64,000 nt of DNA from Chloroflexota bacterium (lineage in GTDB: Bacteria; Chloroflexota; Dehalococcoidia; Lucifugimonadales; Lucifugimonadaceae): the NCBI GenBank assembly GCA_029262735.1, contig JAJCYY010000110.1:98026-162025 (forward strand), given 5' to 3'. Position numbers and translations under genes: made by a program. Positions 62,914 through 64,000 of this stretch are shown here, piece by piece. The notes beneath the pieces are model-generated. The model was not told the DNA's origin. It did not search any database and saw only the letters and a list, made by a program, of their open reading frames with translations. How positions within the stretch are numbered: position 1 is the stretch's first letter; the number at the start of each line of letters is the position of its first letter.

Positions 62914-63859
62914 GGTTCTGTCAGAACTCAGGGCACGGGCAAAATAACATCCTCTGAAACCAACTGAGGAGTTGCCGATGTCATGCCCGCGTTGCTGGTC
63001 CGAGTCCACCCTGAGAAGGAGGGACAGAACCTGTCTGGGCTTTCGGATCTACTACTGCCGGAACTGTAAACGCCGGTTCAACGAACGTACCAGCTCGCCC
63101 TATAACCACCTTCAGTTTCCGACAGACGTTGTGCTTATGGCTGTTCTCTGGAGACTGCGGTACAAGCTTGGTTTCCGTGACGTGGCAGAGCTTCTCCTCC
63201 AACGGGGCTTCGAGGTCAGCTACGAAACCATTCGTTCCTGGGAGTATCAATTTGCTCCGTTGGTCAGCACGAAACTCAGATCAAAGCGCCGCGGTAGGGT
63301 TGGCCGCTCCTGGTACCTGGATGAGACTTATGTGAAGGTCGGCGGACGATGGTGCTATCTGTATCGGGCTATAGACAGAGACGGAAACCTTCTGGACTCA
63401 ATGCTCAGCGAGAAGCGCGATAAGCATGCAGCCCGTCGATTCCTGAGACGACTGCTCGATAGTGCAGAGCTGAAACCTCTACGCGTCACGACAGACAAGC
63501 ATCCTGCCTACACGAAGGCAGTTCGTTGGATCATCGGCCGCAGAATAACGCACCGGCACAGCCAGTATCTGAACAACCGGATGGAGCAGGATCACCGGCA
63601 TATCAAGCAGCGTTACTATCCGATGCTCGGGTTCAAACAGTTCGATTCAGCCAGTCGTTTCTGCACAGCATTCGACGAGTTACGCAACTATCTGAGGGTA
63701 CGGAAGTCGAAAGGAGAGCAAGTATCGGCATCAGACAGACGACGGATCTTCAGCGACAAATGGACGACTCTTATGGCCGAGTTGGCTGCATAAACATGAG
63801 CTACAGTCCCTGTTCAATTCGGCAACAAATCAGCTCGTGCCCTGAGTTCTGACAGAACC
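62914..63859 (+). mobile_element. IS6-family insertion sequence, copy 2 (946 bp)
   Basis: Perfect 18-bp inverted repeats, GGTTCTGTCAGAACTCAG at 62914-62931 and its complement at 63842-63859. Exactly the same length as copy 1. The flanking eight bases (GAGGCGGG and AATGCCCG) do not match. On the left it cuts a CdsA-like gene, on the right another transposase, so this copy also joins unrelated broken genes. Confidence 0.93.
62972..63793 (+). CDS. IS6-family transposase
   Basis: 273 residues. Zinc finger (CPRC ... CRNC), then DDE core with D in WYLDETYVKV, D in TTDKHPAY and E in NRMEQDHRHIK, followed by QRYYPMLGF. All key residues are present, so it may be active. Confidence 0.94.
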   Translation: MPMSCPRCWSESTLRRRDRTCLGFRIYYCRNCKRRFNERTSSPYNHLQFPTDVVLMAVLWRLRYKLGFRDVAELLLQRGFEVSYETIRSWEYQFAPLVSTKLRSKRRGRVGRSWYLDETYVKVGGRWCYLYRAIDRDGNLLDSMLSEKRDKHAARRFLRRLLDSAELKPLRVTTDKHPAYTKAVRWIIGRRITHRHSQYLNNRMEQDHRHIKQRYYPMLGFKQFDSASRFCTAFDELRNYLRVRKSKGEQVSASDRRRIFSDKWTTLMAELAA

Positions 63860-64000
63860 AATGCCCGGTACAGGTAATGCCATCGGCCGCTGACTTTCAC
63901 GTACGTTTCGTCCAGATACCAGGATGGTCCTGCCCTCCCTCTTCGCCTGGTACGAAGATTGGTACTCACCAGAGGCGCGAAGCGGAACTCCCACGTTCGG
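63860..64000 (-). pseudogene. IS6-family transposase, fragment running off the window
   Basis: The minus strand reads RTWEFRFAPLVSTNLRTRRR, then GPSWYLDETYVKVSGRWHYL, the middle of a third transposase of the same group. Its 3' part is missing, replaced by IS copy 2, and its 5' part lies beyond the window end. Confidence 0.8.

Overview
This window most resembles a chromosomal segment of a Chloroflexota bacterium, possibly of the Dehalococcoidia/SAR202 type. This is an inference, since no rRNA or other phylogenetic marker is present. The clues are moderate-to-high G+C, a type IV pilus operon without a secretin gene (as expected with a single membrane), a DUF2339 multi-pass membrane protein, a deazaflavin-type nitroreductase-family protein and a TreT-like trehalose synthase. 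TGA is an ordinary stop codon in most genes here (for example the Lhr-like helicase), so the genetic code is standard.

Layout. 0.5-3 kb: an unknown Cys-rich membrane protein and a frameshifted secreted protein. 3.4-6.5 kb: a catabolic operon (RraA-like protein, four-carbon acid sugar kinase, PdxA-family dehydrogenase) that probably turns a C4 sugar acid into dihydroxyacetone phosphate. 6.6-13.7 kb: a small unknown protein, a giant Lhr-type helicase and an aldehyde dehydrogenase. 13.7-25.5 kb: a histidine kinase/response regulator pair, a major pilin, then a pilus assembly operon (LuxR-type regulator, PilB, PilC, two prepilins, a GspK/PilX-like tip protein, PilO-like, and a PilM-PilN fusion). 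25.5-33.3 kb: oxidoreductase, lipoprotein, small genes, a DnaQ-like nuclease, a multi-pass membrane protein and a cupin. 33.4-37.2 kb: tRNA-Gly, then four tRNA-like sequences that are intact only in their 3' halves, interleaved with single cargo genes and an integrase remnant. 37.5-41 kb: a monooxygenase and two genes cut by an IS6-family element. 41.9-46.1 kb: rtcB followed by an array of 27 tRNA genes. 46.4-64 kb: DUF2339 protein, further IS remnants, an orphan sensor kinase, a 1.4k-residue beta-propeller secreted protein, a CARDB-like membrane protein, TreT and a CdsA-like gene cut by a second IS6 copy.

Two observations stand out. First, at 28433-28786 (minus) a DCC/DUF393-family thiol oxidoreductase is hidden because both cysteine codons of its CxxC motif are TGA. 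Just after the second TGA lies a hairpin with a GGTC loop at nearly the spacing of the E. coli fdhF SECIS element, which makes this a candidate double-selenocysteine (UxxU) protein. Second, the tRNA array covers 19 of 20 amino acids (Cys is missing), contains several structurally odd tRNAs and an armless stem-loop, and lies just downstream of the RNA-repair ligase gene rtcB. Two sequence-related terminator hairpins flank rtcB.

The second half of the window has been strongly reworked by mobile DNA. Two 946-bp IS6-family copies without target duplications join truncated genes. There are also internally deleted IS ends, two IS3 orfA remnants, and a dispersed palindromic repeat in three places.
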